A stretch of DNA of 64,000 nt from Sulfodiicoccus acidiphilus (GCF_003967175.1 NZ_AP018553.1:868001-932000); one strand, 5' to 3'. Numbered from the stretch's first letter, positions 1 through 13,581 are shown. Numbers and translations are program-made. The notes: generated from the letters alone by a model not told the origin.

Positions 1-226
1 CCTTATCCCCCAATAGGGAGATCATGCGCACGTCCTCCTTTATGAGGGTTACTGATATGAAGCCCCTTATCTCCAAGCTCATGAGAGCTCTTAAGAAATC
101 GGAGAAGGAAACTTGCGTAGTGGAGCTCTTCACTACGTCGGCATAGAGGTCCTGATCCCTCACTGATGTTCCCATCTTCCTCAGTCTTTCGAGGACCAAG
201 TAATGAAGCGGGACTTCCCTCCACAT
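1..226 (-). CDS. Winged-helix-like hypothetical protein, C-terminus outside window
   Basis: The reading frame is open from an ATG at 226 to the window edge, giving 75 residues that begin MWREVPLHYLVLERL. It starts four bases after the cdc48 stop, so it is probably co-transcribed with cdc48. Alternating helices with a final short strand-like segment (LEIRGFISVTLI) resemble a winged-helix fold. That is a fold guess from residue pattern, not a family assignment. The gene is real rather than a shadow because it has no stop over 225 bases in the cdc48 direction and sits at operon spacing. Its function is unknown; a role linked to the neighbouring AAA+ segregase is only inferred from position. Confidence 0.6.
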   Translation of the reverse strand, partial: MWREVPLHYLVLERLRKMGTSVRDQDLYADVVKSSTTQVSFSDFLRALMSLEIRGFISVTLIKEDVRMISLLGDK

Positions 227-230
227 GCTC

Positions 231-2461
231 TCACGCGAAGGTGCTCGGCTTCACTACCTGCTTGGGGAGTTGCTGCCTAGCCCTTTCGAACCACGAGGCG
301 TAGAACTGCGTCATCTCCTGAGTTATTGAGGGCTTCACCTTCCTCATGGCCTCCATGAAGTGAGTCCAGTTTACCTTTAAGTCCTCAGCCCTTATCCCCT
401 TTCTGAGGCCTTCCCTTAGAGCCACTAGCCCAGCCTCTCTAACTAGGGCAGCTATGTCAGCTCCAGTGTAGCCCTCGGTCTTCGCTCCCAAGTCGCTTAA
501 ATCTACGTCGTTGGCCAGGGGCACTTTGCTGGTGTGGACCTTCAATATCTCCGTCCTAGCATCCCTATCGGGAGGTGGCACAAGTATCATCTTCTCGAAC
601 CTCCCTGGCCTGAGGAGCGCTGGGTCAACTATGTCAGGCCTGTTAGTTGCAGCTATGACAGCAACGTGCTGCATCTCTTCTATTCCGTCCATCTCAGCCA
701 GCAACTGGTTCACCACCCTCTCAGTCACTCCCGAGTCGTAGCCCGCTCCCCTCATTGGAGTTATGGCATCTATCTCATCGAAGAATATCACAGCTGGAGC
801 GTACTGCCTTGCCTTCCTGAATATTTCCCTTATGGCCTTCTCGCTCTCCCCAACCCACTTCGACAGTATCTCGGGGCCCCTGACGGCTATGAAGTTGGCC
901 CCACTCTCCGTGGCCACCGCCTTGGCCAACATGGTCTTACCCGTCCCAGGTGGACCGAAGAGGAGGATGCCCCGGGGCGGCTCTATGCCCACCTTCTCGT
1001 AGTAGTCTGGGAACTTCAGGGGATACTCCACTATCTCCCTCAGCTCCTGCTTGGCCTCCTCCAGTCCACCTATGTCGGACCACTTGACCTCGGGGACCTC
1101 TATATATATCTCCCTGAGTCCACTCGGCACTATCTCCTTCATGGCCTTCATGAAGTCGTCCATCCTCACCTCCATCTTCTCGAGGATCTCGGGCGGGATC
1201 TTGTCTTGGGAGAGATCTATTTCTGGGAGGTACCTCCTCAACGTATTCATGGCTGCCTCCCTCACTAAGGCCGACAGATCGGCACCAGTGTAACCGTGAG
1301 TTATGTCGGCCATCTTCTCTAGGTCGACGTCCTTGGAAAGCGGCATGTTCCTAGTGTGGATCTGTAGTATCTCTAACCTCCCCTGCTTGTCGGGGAGGGG
1401 TATCTCTATCTCTCTATCGAACCTCCCAGGCCTCCTCAGGGCTGGGTCCACCGCCCCCGCCCTGTTGGTGGCTGCTATAACTATGACGTTACCCCTACTC
1501 TCAAGGCCGTCCATGAGAGTAAGGAGCTGAGCCACAACTCTCCTCTCGACCTCCCCTATCACTTCGTCCCTCTTGGGAGCTATCGCGTCTATCTCGTCTA
1601 TGAATATGATGGCGGGAGCGTGTTTCTTGGCGTCCTCAAATATCTCCCTGAGCCTCTGTTCGCTCTCACCGTAGAACTTGCTCATTATCTCGGGGCCGTT
1701 TATGGAGGTGAAGTAAGCCTCAGTCTCGTTGGCCACCGCTTTCGCCAATAAGGTCTTCCCTACTCCTGGAGGACCTATGAGCAGGATCCCCTTGGGTGGC
1801 TCTATGCCCAACCTCTTGAAGAGTTCGGGGTGCCTCAGGGGGAGCTCCACCATCTCCCTGACTTTGTCTATTATGTTCTTCATGCCCCTATGTCCTCATA
1901 GGTTATCCTAGGGAGCCTAGTCTGCTCTATCGGCTTCTCGGATATGGTTATACTAGTCTCGTCGTTAGCTATCACCACTCCGACCGGCTTAACCTGTATT
2001 ACAGTGAACGGTATGGCCTGCCCCAGAACTGGAATCAAGACGGTGTCTCCCTCAACCATGGGGTAGTCCCTCAACTTCTTCTTGACGTAGCTGACGAAGC
2101 CTGGATCGACCGTGATGGAGAAGTTGGAGGGAGCTAGCTTTACGAAGCTGGCTGGCCTGACCTGGGCCTTCCTCACTACCACTCTGTCCCCTATGCTAAC
2201 TCCAGCGTTCTTCCTTGTTATCCCGTCCATTCTTATGACGTCCATCCCTGCGTCCTCGCTGGCGTTTGGCCAGGCTATGGCCGCGGTTTTCCTAGTTCCC
2301 TCTATCTCCACCACGTCCCCTGCGGTGACCCCTATTGACGCCAGGAGATCGGTGTCTATCCTAACCTTACCCCTACCTACGTCCTTCTGTTTCGCCTCGA
2401 GGACCCTGAGCTCGAGCTGCCTCCTCTGTGGCTGTCTCTGCTCCTCAGAACCGCTCGCCAT
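231..2461 (-). CDS. cdc48: Cdc48/p97/VAT-type AAA+ ATPase, interrupted by an apparent frameshift
   Basis: Archaeal Cdc48 is a hexameric unfoldase that extracts and unfolds proteins, often for the proteasome. The first 193 residues (1880-2461) form the N domain (double-psi barrel plus four-stranded barrel) and end in RITYEDIG. The second part (231-1883) holds two AAA+ domains, with Walker A GPPGVGKT and GPPGTGKT and Walker B IIFIDEID and VIFFDEID. The two parts overlap as ATGA. One extra G in the GGGG run at 1885-1888 would join them into about 743 residues, the normal family length. The break falls at the N/D1 boundary. Without that base, the D1-D2 part would need its own start at the overlapping ATG. 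Upstream lies an ESCRT-III gene. Confidence 0.93.
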
Positions 2462-2530
2462 GGTAATCTACTACTATCTCTCGGAGAGGAGGTTATTAGA
2501 ACTTGCTATGAGGGGTTTAACCCCAAAAAT

Positions 2531-3169
2531 TCACTGTTTTGAAGTGAGGGTGGAGGAGTGGGGGAGTTCTGGGAACTTCTCCTTCATGCGTTGTTCCGCT
2601 ATCACGGTTGCCTCGCTCAATATCTGCCTAGCCTCGGGGCTCGAGACAGCGTAACCGTACCCTGAGCCGGTGAACTCACCCGCGCTCAACACGACGTCGT
2701 TTAGTCCCTCCCCCAACTCCGAGAGCTCCAGGGAGAGTTCGGGCATCATGCCCCTTATGGAGTTCTTGAGTTCATTTATCACACTCACTACCGGCCCTAG
2801 GCCCACGAAGACGTCCGCGAACTCACCTATCGTCTCTAGCCTCAACTGCACCTGTTCTAGGGCGATCTGTGTGACTAAGAGCTGTTTAGACATCTTCCGC
2901 AGTTCGGCGACCTCGTTAGCGTATATGGATGCCCTCTGACTGTCCTTGCTCATCTGCGCCTCCACTACCCTCTCGAAGAGCACCCTGTCCCTCTCTTGCA
3001 TCCTAGATATCTGAGTCTCCAATCTGCCTATCATGGTCTTCAGCTTGTACTGAGCGTGCACCAGCCTATACTTCAGGGGCTCCTTGTTCTTGAAAGCCCC
3101 TCTGACCCTCTCACCGAGGGAAGGTTCGTCACTTCCTGCCCAATACCTCTGGAAATCCTTGCCCAACAT
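2531..3169 (-). CDS. ESCRT-III-like cell division protein (CdvB paralog, CdvB1/B2 type)
   Basis: About 212 residues with the helical, alternately basic and acidic layout of archaeal ESCRT-III. There is a basic N-terminal part ([19 protein letters not shown]), a long helix with [17 protein letters not shown], and an acidic C-terminal half. No winged-helix tail is visible, so it matches the shorter CdvB1/CdvB2 paralogs that constrict the division neck rather than CdvB itself. Which paralog it is cannot be settled by eye. The ATG at 3169 is preferred over the TTG at 3175: a TATA-like TTTTAAG on the minus strand near 3200 places the transcript start at about 3174. It lies just upstream of cdc48 in the same direction. 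Confidence 0.85.
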   Translation of the reverse strand: MLGKDFQRYWAGSDEPSLGERVRGAFKNKEPLKYRLVHAQYKLKTMIGRLETQISRMQERDRVLFERVVEAQMSKDSQRASIYANEVAELRKMSKQLLVTQIALEQVQLRLETIGEFADVFVGLGPVVSVINELKNSIRGMMPELSLELSELGEGLNDVVLSAGEFTGSGYGYAVSSPEARQILSEATVIAEQRMKEKFPELPHSSTLTSKQ

Positions 3170-3275
3170 ACGCAATGTCTATCTTATATCACGGAACTTA
3201 AAAGGGGGTTCCCACGGTAATATCCGATAGGCCGCCCAGGAAACCTGGAGGACCCCTTCGTTCTTGGAAAGAGGC

Positions 3276-3803
3276 TCATCTGTTAGTCACCTCTAGGAGT
3301 TCCACCACGCTAGGGTCTTGTAGCCAGTCGACGCTCCTGCACTCTCCTTCCTCAAAACGCCTTATTACTTCCTGTACTGTGACATTACTACCATCGACCA
3401 CACAAACCTTCCTAAAACTCTCCCAAGCTTCGGCCTCAACCACTCCTAAGGCCTCGGCTTCTACGTTCTCCATCACTTTACTCTCCGGCCACCCCCTGTT
3501 CGACAAGTCCCTGTAAACTAGGAGCGGGTGCCTCCTCAGGACGAGGACTTCGTCCCCTTCCACCATGGATGGATATATGGACTCCACCACTGCGTCCCTT
3601 CCACGCAAGTACATAGAGAGCTCGGCTCTAGTCCTCTCCTCGTCCACCAAATAGCTTAAGCTTCCCTGGTCGAAGGAGGTGTAAAGTCCTCGAGAGACGA
3701 CGAAGGAGGAGAGGGAGACGTACTCGGCCCTTCTCCTTTTGGCCAACTCCGTGGCCACGGCGGTCTTCCCAGTCCCCGGAGTGCCGCTCACCACTAATAT
3801 CAT
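3276..3803 (-). CDS. AK6/Fap7-like adenylate kinase (probable ribosome assembly factor)
   Basis: A small P-loop kinase of 175 residues starting MILVVSGTPGTGKTAVA, the Walker A of the AK6/Fap7 family. In archaea and eukaryotes these proteins bind ribosomal protein S11 and help mature the small subunit besides having adenylate kinase activity. The frame stays open upstream, but the ATG at 3803 is chosen because it begins at the usual family position and overlaps the stop of the preceding small gene as ATGA. The C-terminal half carries VRRHPLLVYRDL-like helices typical of the lid and core; no interruption is seen. Confidence 0.8.
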   Translation of the reverse strand: MILVVSGTPGTGKTAVATELAKRRRAEYVSLSSFVVSRGLYTSFDQGSLSYLVDEERTRAELSMYLRGRDAVVESIYPSMVEGDEVLVLRRHPLLVYRDLSNRGWPESKVMENVEAEALGVVEAEAWESFRKVCVVDGSNVTVQEVIRRFEEGECRSVDWLQDPSVVELLEVTNR

Positions 3804-3958
3804 ACGAGGAGGAAAAAGGTCTCCGCCACAAATAAGACTACCGAGACCGTCAATAGCACCATCCTCGTCCTTCCCCTGAACTCGTTCCATAACTCCCTCA
3901 TTCCGTAGGGAAAGGAGAGGAGCCCAACGACGAAGAGGATCAGTTCCAGCGTCTTCAC
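3800..3958 (-). CDS. Small two-helix membrane protein, translationally coupled to the AK6-like kinase
   Basis: A 52-residue frame starting with GTG at 3958 and reading MKTLELILFVVGLLSFPYG, a charged loop (MRELWNEFRGRTR), then MVLLTVSVVLFVAETFFLLV. Two hydrophobic stretches separated by a basic loop predict a helical hairpin in the membrane. A GAGGT ribosome-binding-site-like sequence lies a few bases before the GTG. The stop overlaps the kinase ATG (ATGA), which argues for real translation. A shared central TATA at about 3985 fits the start. No family is recognised. The pairing suggests coupled expression but gives no function. Confidence 0.6.
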   Translation of the reverse strand: MKTLELILFVVGLLSFPYGMRELWNEFRGRTRMVLLTVSVVLFVAETFFLLV

Positions 3959-3979
3959 GTCGACCTCTTTGCTTAGCTC

Positions 3980-3991
3980 ACCTTTTAAGGG
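3980..3991. promoter_or_regulatory. Shared palindromic TATA box between divergent genes
   Basis: The element CCTTTTAAGG lies midway between the divergent start codons at 3958 (minus) and 4011 (plus). It is about 26 bp from each, the normal distance from an archaeal TATA to the transcript start. It reads as a TATA box on both strands. Confidence 0.55.
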
Positions 3992-4010
3992 CTTCAGCTA
4001 AGTATAACAG

Positions 4011-4352
4011 GTGTTCTCCGAGCTCTTGGACGTGGTGGATAAGCTCAACAAGAACCAAGTGGTGGAGGCGGCCGAGGCCCTGATAAGGTTGGCTAGAGAG
4101 GAAGATGAGGCAGCCCTAGTGTGCTCTGAGATGGAACGTGAGCTGATGGACGTCAGGAGGAGGGCGGAACTAGAGGTAGAAGGGGAACTCGGGAGGAAAC
4201 TTAGGGAAGTGGAGGAGGACCTGAGGAGGCTGAAGCTGAGGAGGCTGAAGCTGCTTACGCTATACGCCGTGCAAGTGCTTAGCAGGGGAAACCCAGTGAT
4301 AATGAACGTTGCTAGAAGGGACGACATAGATACGACACACACGTACCTCTAA
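4011..4352 (+). CDS. Hypothetical charged coiled-coil protein
   Basis: 113 residues from a GTG start, with no recognised family. Residues 10-90 are almost entirely charged helix with leucine spacing (LIRLAREEDEAALV, ELGRKLREVEEDLRRLKL), which predicts a coiled coil. A 15-bp unit, CTGAGGAGGCTGAAG, is tandemly duplicated at 4221-4250 and produces the repeated RRLKL peptide. The start is leaderless relative to the TATA box at 3980-3990, supporting expression. It diverges from the membrane-protein/kinase operon and is the last gene before the rRNA terminator region. Function unknown. Confidence 0.55.
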   Translation: MFSELLDVVDKLNKNQVVEAAEALIRLAREEDEAALVCSEMERELMDVRRRAELEVEGELGRKLREVEEDLRRLKLRRLKLLTLYAVQVLSRGNPVIMNVARRDDIDTTHTYL

Positions 4353-4748
4353 CAGCTGCTACACCTAACGAGAGATCCACGTACGTGAACGCTTCCACTA
4401 TTGAAAATTAAGGCATGAAACTAAAGATCCCGGCACTTCTCGACTTCTCTGAAGTTGTAGAACAATCTACCTTCGTGGCGTATCCTATAAGTGATGCTAG
4501 CCCCACTACTGTCCTTCCCCCGATTCGATTGGAAGAGACTGCCCGGAACTGCCCTAGGCATCCCTCTTGCGGGACTTCCGAGGTTCCAGGATGGAGCCCC
4601 ACCTTCTTAGTTTACACAGCTTTGACCAAGCCATAGAAAATCAAACGAATTCCGCAACGAACCGTGAATCCCAAATCAAACCGATAGCAAACACATCAGT
4701 CCACCAGCCCTGTATACATGCGACAAGCGCTTGGTCGTGGGAGGATTT
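4353..4748. other. Intergenic region downstream of 23S rRNA
   Basis: About 400 bases between the coiled-coil gene and the 23S processing stem. Short frames occur on both strands (for example 4415-4636 plus and 4408-4602 minus) but none has a promoter, a neighbour at operon spacing or a recognisable product. It probably holds the 3' trailer and termination region of the minus-strand rRNA transcript. No tRNA or 5S gene was found here. Confidence 0.5.
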
Positions 4749-4789
4749 GGCCGTGATAAGCGTAGCTTGGCCCAGCCGCCTAGACTCAC

Positions 4790-9489
<4,700 letters not shown>

Positions 9490-9635
9490 TGGTGGGGAAA
9501 CCCTCACGTGGCCATTCCTCCCCCATCAGACGTAAGAATTCCGCAGTTACCACCGCGGGGAGCTTACGTCCTCACATCGCCGGCAACCTTGATTGTAAGG
9601 TGCCTATCGGCGAAATAACCTTATGCACCGAACCC

Positions 9636-9648
9636 CATATAAAATTAT
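9636..9648 (-). promoter_or_regulatory. rRNA operon promoter (TATA box)
   Basis: On the minus strand the sequence AATTTTATATGGGG provides a strong archaeal TATA box. Transcription would start about 25 bp downstream, near 9615, leaving a leader of roughly 125 nt that includes the 5' arm of the 16S processing stem. Confidence 0.6.
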
Positions 9649-9730
9649 CCTCGTAATGGTACGGACTTAGAACTCCTTCACCTGAAGGTAGAGAGGACTT
9701 GGTTTACCTACCTCCTCATTAACGAAACGT

Positions 9731-10282
9731 TTAAGAGCGACTGTCTTCCCGTATCCCTTTTTTCCACGAGGAACCGCTCCACATGACTTCGTCAACGCCT
9801 TCCTTCAAGTTGACCCATAGAGCCATGACAAAGAGTAGAGAAGATAGTCTGTTTAGATACTTCACGTAGACTCCCTGAAGAGAACCCTCCCTAGTCACCC
9901 TCACTAGGGACCTCTCTGCCCTCCTGCACACGGACCTAGCTAAGTGTAGAGTGGACGCGCCGATGTTCCCACCTGGCAGGACGAAGTTCTTAAGCTCCGG
10001 CACCTCGTCAGCGAATTTCTTCAAAGTGAGCTCCAACCTTGTTACCCTGTCCTCCCCGAAACCCAACGGAAAGCCGGCCAGCTCGGAGGAGATTGCTAGG
10101 ATCTCCGATTGAATAGGTAATAGGAACGACCTGAGCCTAGGGTAAATTGAAGCCGCCAGTCCCAAGACAGAATTCAACTCGTCTAAGTCCCCAAGGGCCT
10201 GGACTAGCGCGTCGTCCTTCCAGAGTTCTCCGGCCGAAGGTACCTTAGTCCTCCCTCCGTCGCCCGCACCAGTATACCACAC
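9731..10282 (-). CDS. PduO-type ATP:cob(I)alamin adenosyltransferase
   Basis: 183 residues. The protein transfers the adenosyl group of ATP to cob(I)alamin to make coenzyme B12. Family marks are the N-terminal ATP loop YTGAGDGGRTKV, then LPGGN, the motif RSVCRRAERSLV with the conserved Arg/Glu that contact ATP and the corrin, and YLNRLSSLLFV near the C-terminus. Length and order match the PduO/MmaB class rather than CobA/BtuR. It starts directly after the stop of the cyclodeaminase-like gene (TAAGTG), so the two are likely one transcript, though their reactions have no known link. The nearest genes downstream are the rRNAs. Confidence 0.9.
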   Translation of the reverse strand: MWYTGAGDGGRTKVPSAGELWKDDALVQALGDLDELNSVLGLAASIYPRLRSFLLPIQSEILAISSELAGFPLGFGEDRVTRLELTLKKFADEVPELKNFVLPGGNIGASTLHLARSVCRRAERSLVRVTREGSLQGVYVKYLNRLSSLLFVMALWVNLKEGVDEVMWSGSSWKKGIREDSRS

Positions 10283-11191
10283 TTAGTCCACCTTTGTACC
10301 AATATTCCTTCGGAGAGCCTCCTCGTACACGAGGAGGGCCGCCGCCAAATCCTGTGCTGCCACCCCTACTGACTTGAACACCGTCGGCCTACTAACTCTC
10401 TGGCCCTTTAGAAGGGCTCCTAACTCCACGATCGGTTTGCCCAGTTCTCTCGCTTTCAAGTAGTCTCCGCTTTCTGCCTCTACCGCCTCTATCGAATCCA
10501 CTAAGACGGTGGACGCCCTCTTGAGCACGTCGTCGTCCAGTTCCCTAGAATCAAGCGTGTGAGCGCCAACGCTTGAGATGTGAAAGTCGTCCCGAAGTAA
10601 GGAACCCCTGACTACCGGGGAAGTGGAGGAGGTGGCAGCGTAGATGACGTTGGACTGTCTCATTAGTTCCTCCAACGTTACCGCATCTGCGCCTAACTCT
10701 GAGGCTAGTTTAACGTGGCTAGTCCTGGCAGTGAAGAGGAATTTGTCTACCTTGAGGTATCCAGAGGCCACCGCGTAGTGGTACCTAGCCTGAGTGCCAG
10801 CCCCCACTATGCCTACCGTACCTACACTCCTTCCTACTACTAGTTCCGTGGAAAGGACACTAGCCGCAGCCGTCCTCCACGCCGTGAGAGTGGGTCCGTC
10901 TATAACGGCGAGGGGAAGGCCATTCTTGGAGGAAGCCAGCACAACTAGGCCGTTTATGGTAGGGAGTCCACGAGACTTATTTCCCTCTATAACGTTTACA
11001 AGTTTAACGGCGAAAACGTCTGGACCGTAGGAGTGCATCAATCCCCACCAATTGCCCTCCACAGTGAACACCTGCCTCTTTGGCTGTGCCACCTGCTTGT
11101 CTATCAACCACGAGAAGGCTACCTTCGCCGCCTCTACGGCCAACTCAGGAGTCATCAACAGGTCCACGTCCCTAGGGCTGATGAGAAGCAC
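10283..11191 (-). CDS. Ornithine cyclodeaminase / mu-crystallin family NAD(P)-dependent enzyme
   Basis: 302 residues with the family's N-terminal catalytic part (MHSYGPDVFAVKLVNV, with the substrate-binding Lys) and a Rossmann domain around residue 125 (VGIVGAGTQARYHY). Members include ornithine cyclodeaminase, alanine dehydrogenase of archaeal type, and ketimine reductases. Sequence reading alone does not fix the substrate; archaeal homologs are often alanine dehydrogenases. The GTG start at 11191 lies 26 bp from a TATA element shared with the divergent xerA gene, so the message is probably leaderless. Confidence 0.85.
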   Translation of the reverse strand: MLLISPRDVDLLMTPELAVEAAKVAFSWLIDKQVAQPKRQVFTVEGNWWGLMHSYGPDVFAVKLVNVIEGNKSRGLPTINGLVVLASSKNGLPLAVIDGPTLTAWRTAAASVLSTELVVGRSVGTVGIVGAGTQARYHYAVASGYLKVDKFLFTARTSHVKLASELGADAVTLEELMRQSNVIYAATSSTSPVVRGSLLRDDFHISSVGAHTLDSRELDDDVLKRASTVLVDSIEAVEAESGDYLKARELGKPIVELGALLKGQRVSRPTVFKSVGVAAQDLAAALLVYEEALRRNIGTKVD

Positions 11192-11209
11192 AGTAACATT
11201 GAGCAGACG

Positions 11210-11221
11210 TCCCTTTTAGGC
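11210..11221. promoter_or_regulatory. Shared TATA box between cyclodeaminase-like gene and xerA
   Basis: The element CCCTTTTAGG is centred at about 11216. Start codons are at 11191 (minus) and 11243 (plus), 25-27 bp away on either side, so one near-palindromic TATA appears to serve two leaderless genes. Confidence 0.5.
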
Positions 11222-11242
11222 GTAGTGTAAAAAGAAGGGTAT

Positions 11243-12061
11243 GTGAAGCTGCAGCTAGGGAGCTGTCCTCGAGGAGTAGAGCCCCTCTCTGCCTTCATAG
11301 AGGCGTTACGGGCGGCTGGGGCCTCAGAGAACACTGTGAAGCTCTACTCCACCGCTGTTAGGGAGTTCCTCGAGTTCGTTGGGAAGGAGGTCGAGAAGGT
11401 GACCCAAGCGGACGTCAACGCGTGGATGGCCGAGATGGTAAAGAGAGGGGGGAGATCTAGCACGATAAGATATTACGTCATCGCTGTAAGGAGATTCCTC
11501 GGTTGGGCGTCAGTAGACGTGAGGCCTCCAGTCCCGAGGAGCAGGCCTAGGAAGGTGAGGGCGTTGACGCCTGAGGAAATAGAAAGGTTGAGGGCTATTG
11601 CTAAGGGGGAAGACGCTGTCGTACTTAACCTCCTCCTGGATACCGGCCTCAGGGCCAAGGAGCTTCTCTCCCTCACTAGGGAGGATATCGACTTGAGGGG
11701 AATGACGATAAGAGTGAGGGAGACTAAGAACGGTGAGGAGAGGGTGGTATTCTTCACAGAAAAGACCAAGAGTCTCCTCGAGGATCACTTGAAGAGGTGT
11801 AAGGGGAGGCTCTTCGACTTAAGCTACCAAGGGCTGTATAAGAGGTTGAGGGAGCTAGGAAGGAGGGCTGGAGTAGAGCTAAGGCCGCACCTGTTGAGGC
11901 ACACCTTCGCCACCAACGCTGTCAGGAAAGCCATGCCCCTCCCGGCGCTCCAGGCCATAATGGGACACAGGGACATAAAGACAACACAGGTTTACCTCCA
12001 TTTGGTGAACAGGGACCTGGAGGAGGCATACAGGAAGTCTTTCGCTGAGAGTCAGAGCTGA
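11243..12061 (+). CDS. xerA: XerA tyrosine recombinase
   Basis: 272 residues. An N-terminal SAM-like core-binding domain ([18 protein letters not shown]) is followed by the catalytic domain. Catalytic residues are all present: Arg in [11 protein letters not shown], Lys in [10 protein letters not shown], His-x-x-Arg in [10 protein letters not shown], His in GHRDIKTTQ and the nucleophile Tyr in QVYLHL. Archaeal XerA resolves chromosome dimers at a dif site without a partner. Size and motifs fit the chromosomal enzyme rather than an SSV-type integrase, and no attachment site or viral genes lie nearby. A dif site was not recognised in this window. Confidence 0.92.
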   Translation: MKLQLGSCPRGVEPLSAFIEALRAAGASENTVKLYSTAVREFLEFVGKEVEKVTQADVNAWMAEMVKRGGRSSTIRYYVIAVRRFLGWASVDVRPPVPRSRPRKVRALTPEEIERLRAIAKGEDAVVLNLLLDTGLRAKELLSLTREDIDLRGMTIRVRETKNGEERVVFFTEKTKSLLEDHLKRCKGRLFDLSYQGLYKRLRELGRRAGVELRPHLLRHTFATNAVRKAMPLPALQAIMGHRDIKTTQVYLHLVNRDLEEAYRKSFAESQS

Positions 12062-12096
12062 TGCATAGAAAGAGGCCGAATCTTAAGAGGACCTAC

Positions 12097-13071
12097 TCAG
12101 AAGGACCTACCGGTGAACCTCCACCTACCCATCTCCCACACGTAATGGGCTAGGTCTCTTATATCATTGAACATGGATGTCTGAAGGTGAAGGTACTCAA
12201 ACCTGGCTGCATCCAGCAACATCTTGGATTGGAGGTCCTTCACAGTTGAGCTAGACATTATACTCTCTAAACGCTCTCTACTCAGGTTCCCCACCACTAC
12301 TCCCTCCATGTCGTCTGGATAAGGAAGATCTCCGTTGGGATAGATAGTTATAGAATAGCTGGTCAGTCTTTTGGGCCTCCGCTTCGCCACTAGGGCCTCT
12401 ATGAATCCCCACGAGTTGTTGAGGACAGATCCGTACCTTCTCTTCAAGTCGCTAAGAACCTTGTATAATTCCATTGGATCCGGAGCTAACTTAACCTTAG
12501 AGGTAGGGTAGTCTACAGCTGGAAGTACCAACAACTTGTACCGGCACCTCTGTACTGCTTTCACTTTATCCTCTAGCCTGTTCAGGTTGTGTTTCGTCAC
12601 GACAGTCTGCACGTTGACCTTTAATCCGTACTGCCTCAACTTGCAGAGGTCCTCCAACGCCTTCACGTTCCAATGATATTCATCAATGGAGTAGTGCACA
12701 AAGTCTACAACCTCTCCGACCTTGGAGAGGAACGTCTCGTCCGACATTCTGTAGCCGTTCGTGGTGAGCATCACATAGAGGGAGCCGTCGTGGGCATACC
12801 TAAGCAGTTCCAGGATGTCCCTACGGGTTGTAGGCTCACCTCCTTCGAACGAGATGACAACAATTGAGGATCTCCTGATGTTATCTATTATCCGTTTCAC
12901 AGTCTCGGTGTCGGCCTCTCCGAGGGAACCATCGTAGTAGCTTGGACTACAGAACGTGCAGCGCAAATTGCACCTTGAGGTGACCTTGAAAGTGGCATAC
13001 GCTGGCCTGAAGTTATCCCCTAAGAGCTGAGTCCTTAGGAACCAAGATAGTGCCTTTAGGTCTCTATTCAT
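12097..13071 (-). CDS. Radical SAM enzyme of unknown substrate
   Basis: 324 residues. The cluster motif CNLRCTFC (CxxxCxxC) sits at residues 34-41 and is followed by a GGEP-type SAM motif (FEGGEPTTRRD). The C-terminal third has few cysteines, so there is no SPASM or twitch domain with extra clusters. The layout recalls HpnH-like and other lipid or cofactor radical SAM proteins, but this is not enough to name a reaction. It overlaps the hexapeptide-repeat gene by 8 nt, so the two are co-translated. Both lie within a run of minus-strand genes that includes a pterin enzyme. Confidence 0.8.
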   Translation of the reverse strand: MNRDLKALSWFLRTQLLGDNFRPAYATFKVTSRCNLRCTFCSPSYYDGSLGEADTETVKRIIDNIRRSSIVVISFEGGEPTTRRDILELLRYAHDGSLYVMLTTNGYRMSDETFLSKVGEVVDFVHYSIDEYHWNVKALEDLCKLRQYGLKVNVQTVVTKHNLNRLEDKVKAVQRCRYKLLVLPAVDYPTSKVKLAPDPMELYKVLSDLKRRYGSVLNNSWGFIEALVAKRRPKRLTSYSITIYPNGDLPYPDDMEGVVVGNLSRERLESIMSSSTVKDLQSKMLLDAARFEYLHLQTSMFNDIRDLAHYVWEMGRWRFTGRSF

Positions 13072-13570
13072 TCTTCATCCTCTCTATTAGCCTTACGTAG
13101 TCGAGTGCGTTCTCCTCTATGGCCTTCACGTCCTTTTCATTGACTTTCCTGACCACCTTCGCGGGAACCCCTAGGGCGACGCTGTAGGCCGGCACCTCCT
13201 TTCCCTCGGGGATAAGTGCTCCAGCTCCAATTATGGAATATTCCCCTACCTTACTCCCGTTGAGGAGGATGGCACCCATTCCCACTATGACGTTAGAGGA
13301 GACGTGAGCCCCGTGAATCACGGCGTTATGTCCTATCGACACCCTGTCTCCTATGTAGACCCTGAAGCCTCTGTCTGTGTGAACAGTTGAACTCTCCTGC
13401 ACGTTGCTCTCTCTTCCCATGTATATGGAGTCGTTGTCTCCTCGAAGCACTGCGTGATGCCATACGCTGCTTCGTTCATCCACCTCAACATCCCCCACTA
13501 GATAGGCAGTGGGGTGAACATAAGCGTCCCTGACCCTCGGCATCTTCCCTAGGAAAGGTTCTAGTGGCAT
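13064..13570 (-). CDS. Gamma-class carbonic anhydrase-like hexapeptide-repeat protein
   Basis: 168 residues from ATG 13570 (the frame is open further upstream but the family starts here: MPLEPFLGKMPRVRDAYV). It has left-handed beta-helix repeats throughout (VGDVEVDERSSVWHHAVLRG, IGDRVSIGHNAVIHGAHV). Metal-ligand histidines appear in IGHNAVIHGAH and the upstream repeat. Such proteins bind Zn or Fe and may hydrate CO2, although many homologs (YrdA, PaaY type) have weak or other activity. The corrected 3' end of the preceding methyltransferase gene lies 11 bases before this start. Confidence 0.8.
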   Translation of the reverse strand: MPLEPFLGKMPRVRDAYVHPTAYLVGDVEVDERSSVWHHAVLRGDNDSIYMGRESNVQESSTVHTDRGFRVYIGDRVSIGHNAVIHGAHVSSNVIVGMGAILLNGSKVGEYSIIGAGALIPEGKEVPAYSVALGVPAKVVRKVNEKDVKAIEENALDYVRLIERMKNE

Positions 13571-13581
13571 AGGTAACGTTA

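Noticed and set aside
534-1268. 244-codon frame antisense to cdc48
   Set aside because: Shadow of the strongly biased cdc48 coding sequence; composition (His/Leu/Pro rich) is typical of antisense frames.
4408-4636. Overlapping short frames on both strands between the coiled-coil gene and 23S
   Set aside because: No promoter, ribosome-binding site, family similarity or operon spacing; they lie in the rRNA trailer region.
11243-12061. XerA as an integrase marking an integrated virus or plasmid
   Set aside because: All neighbours are chromosomal housekeeping genes, no tRNA fragment or direct repeats flank it, and the protein matches chromosomal XerA in size and motifs.
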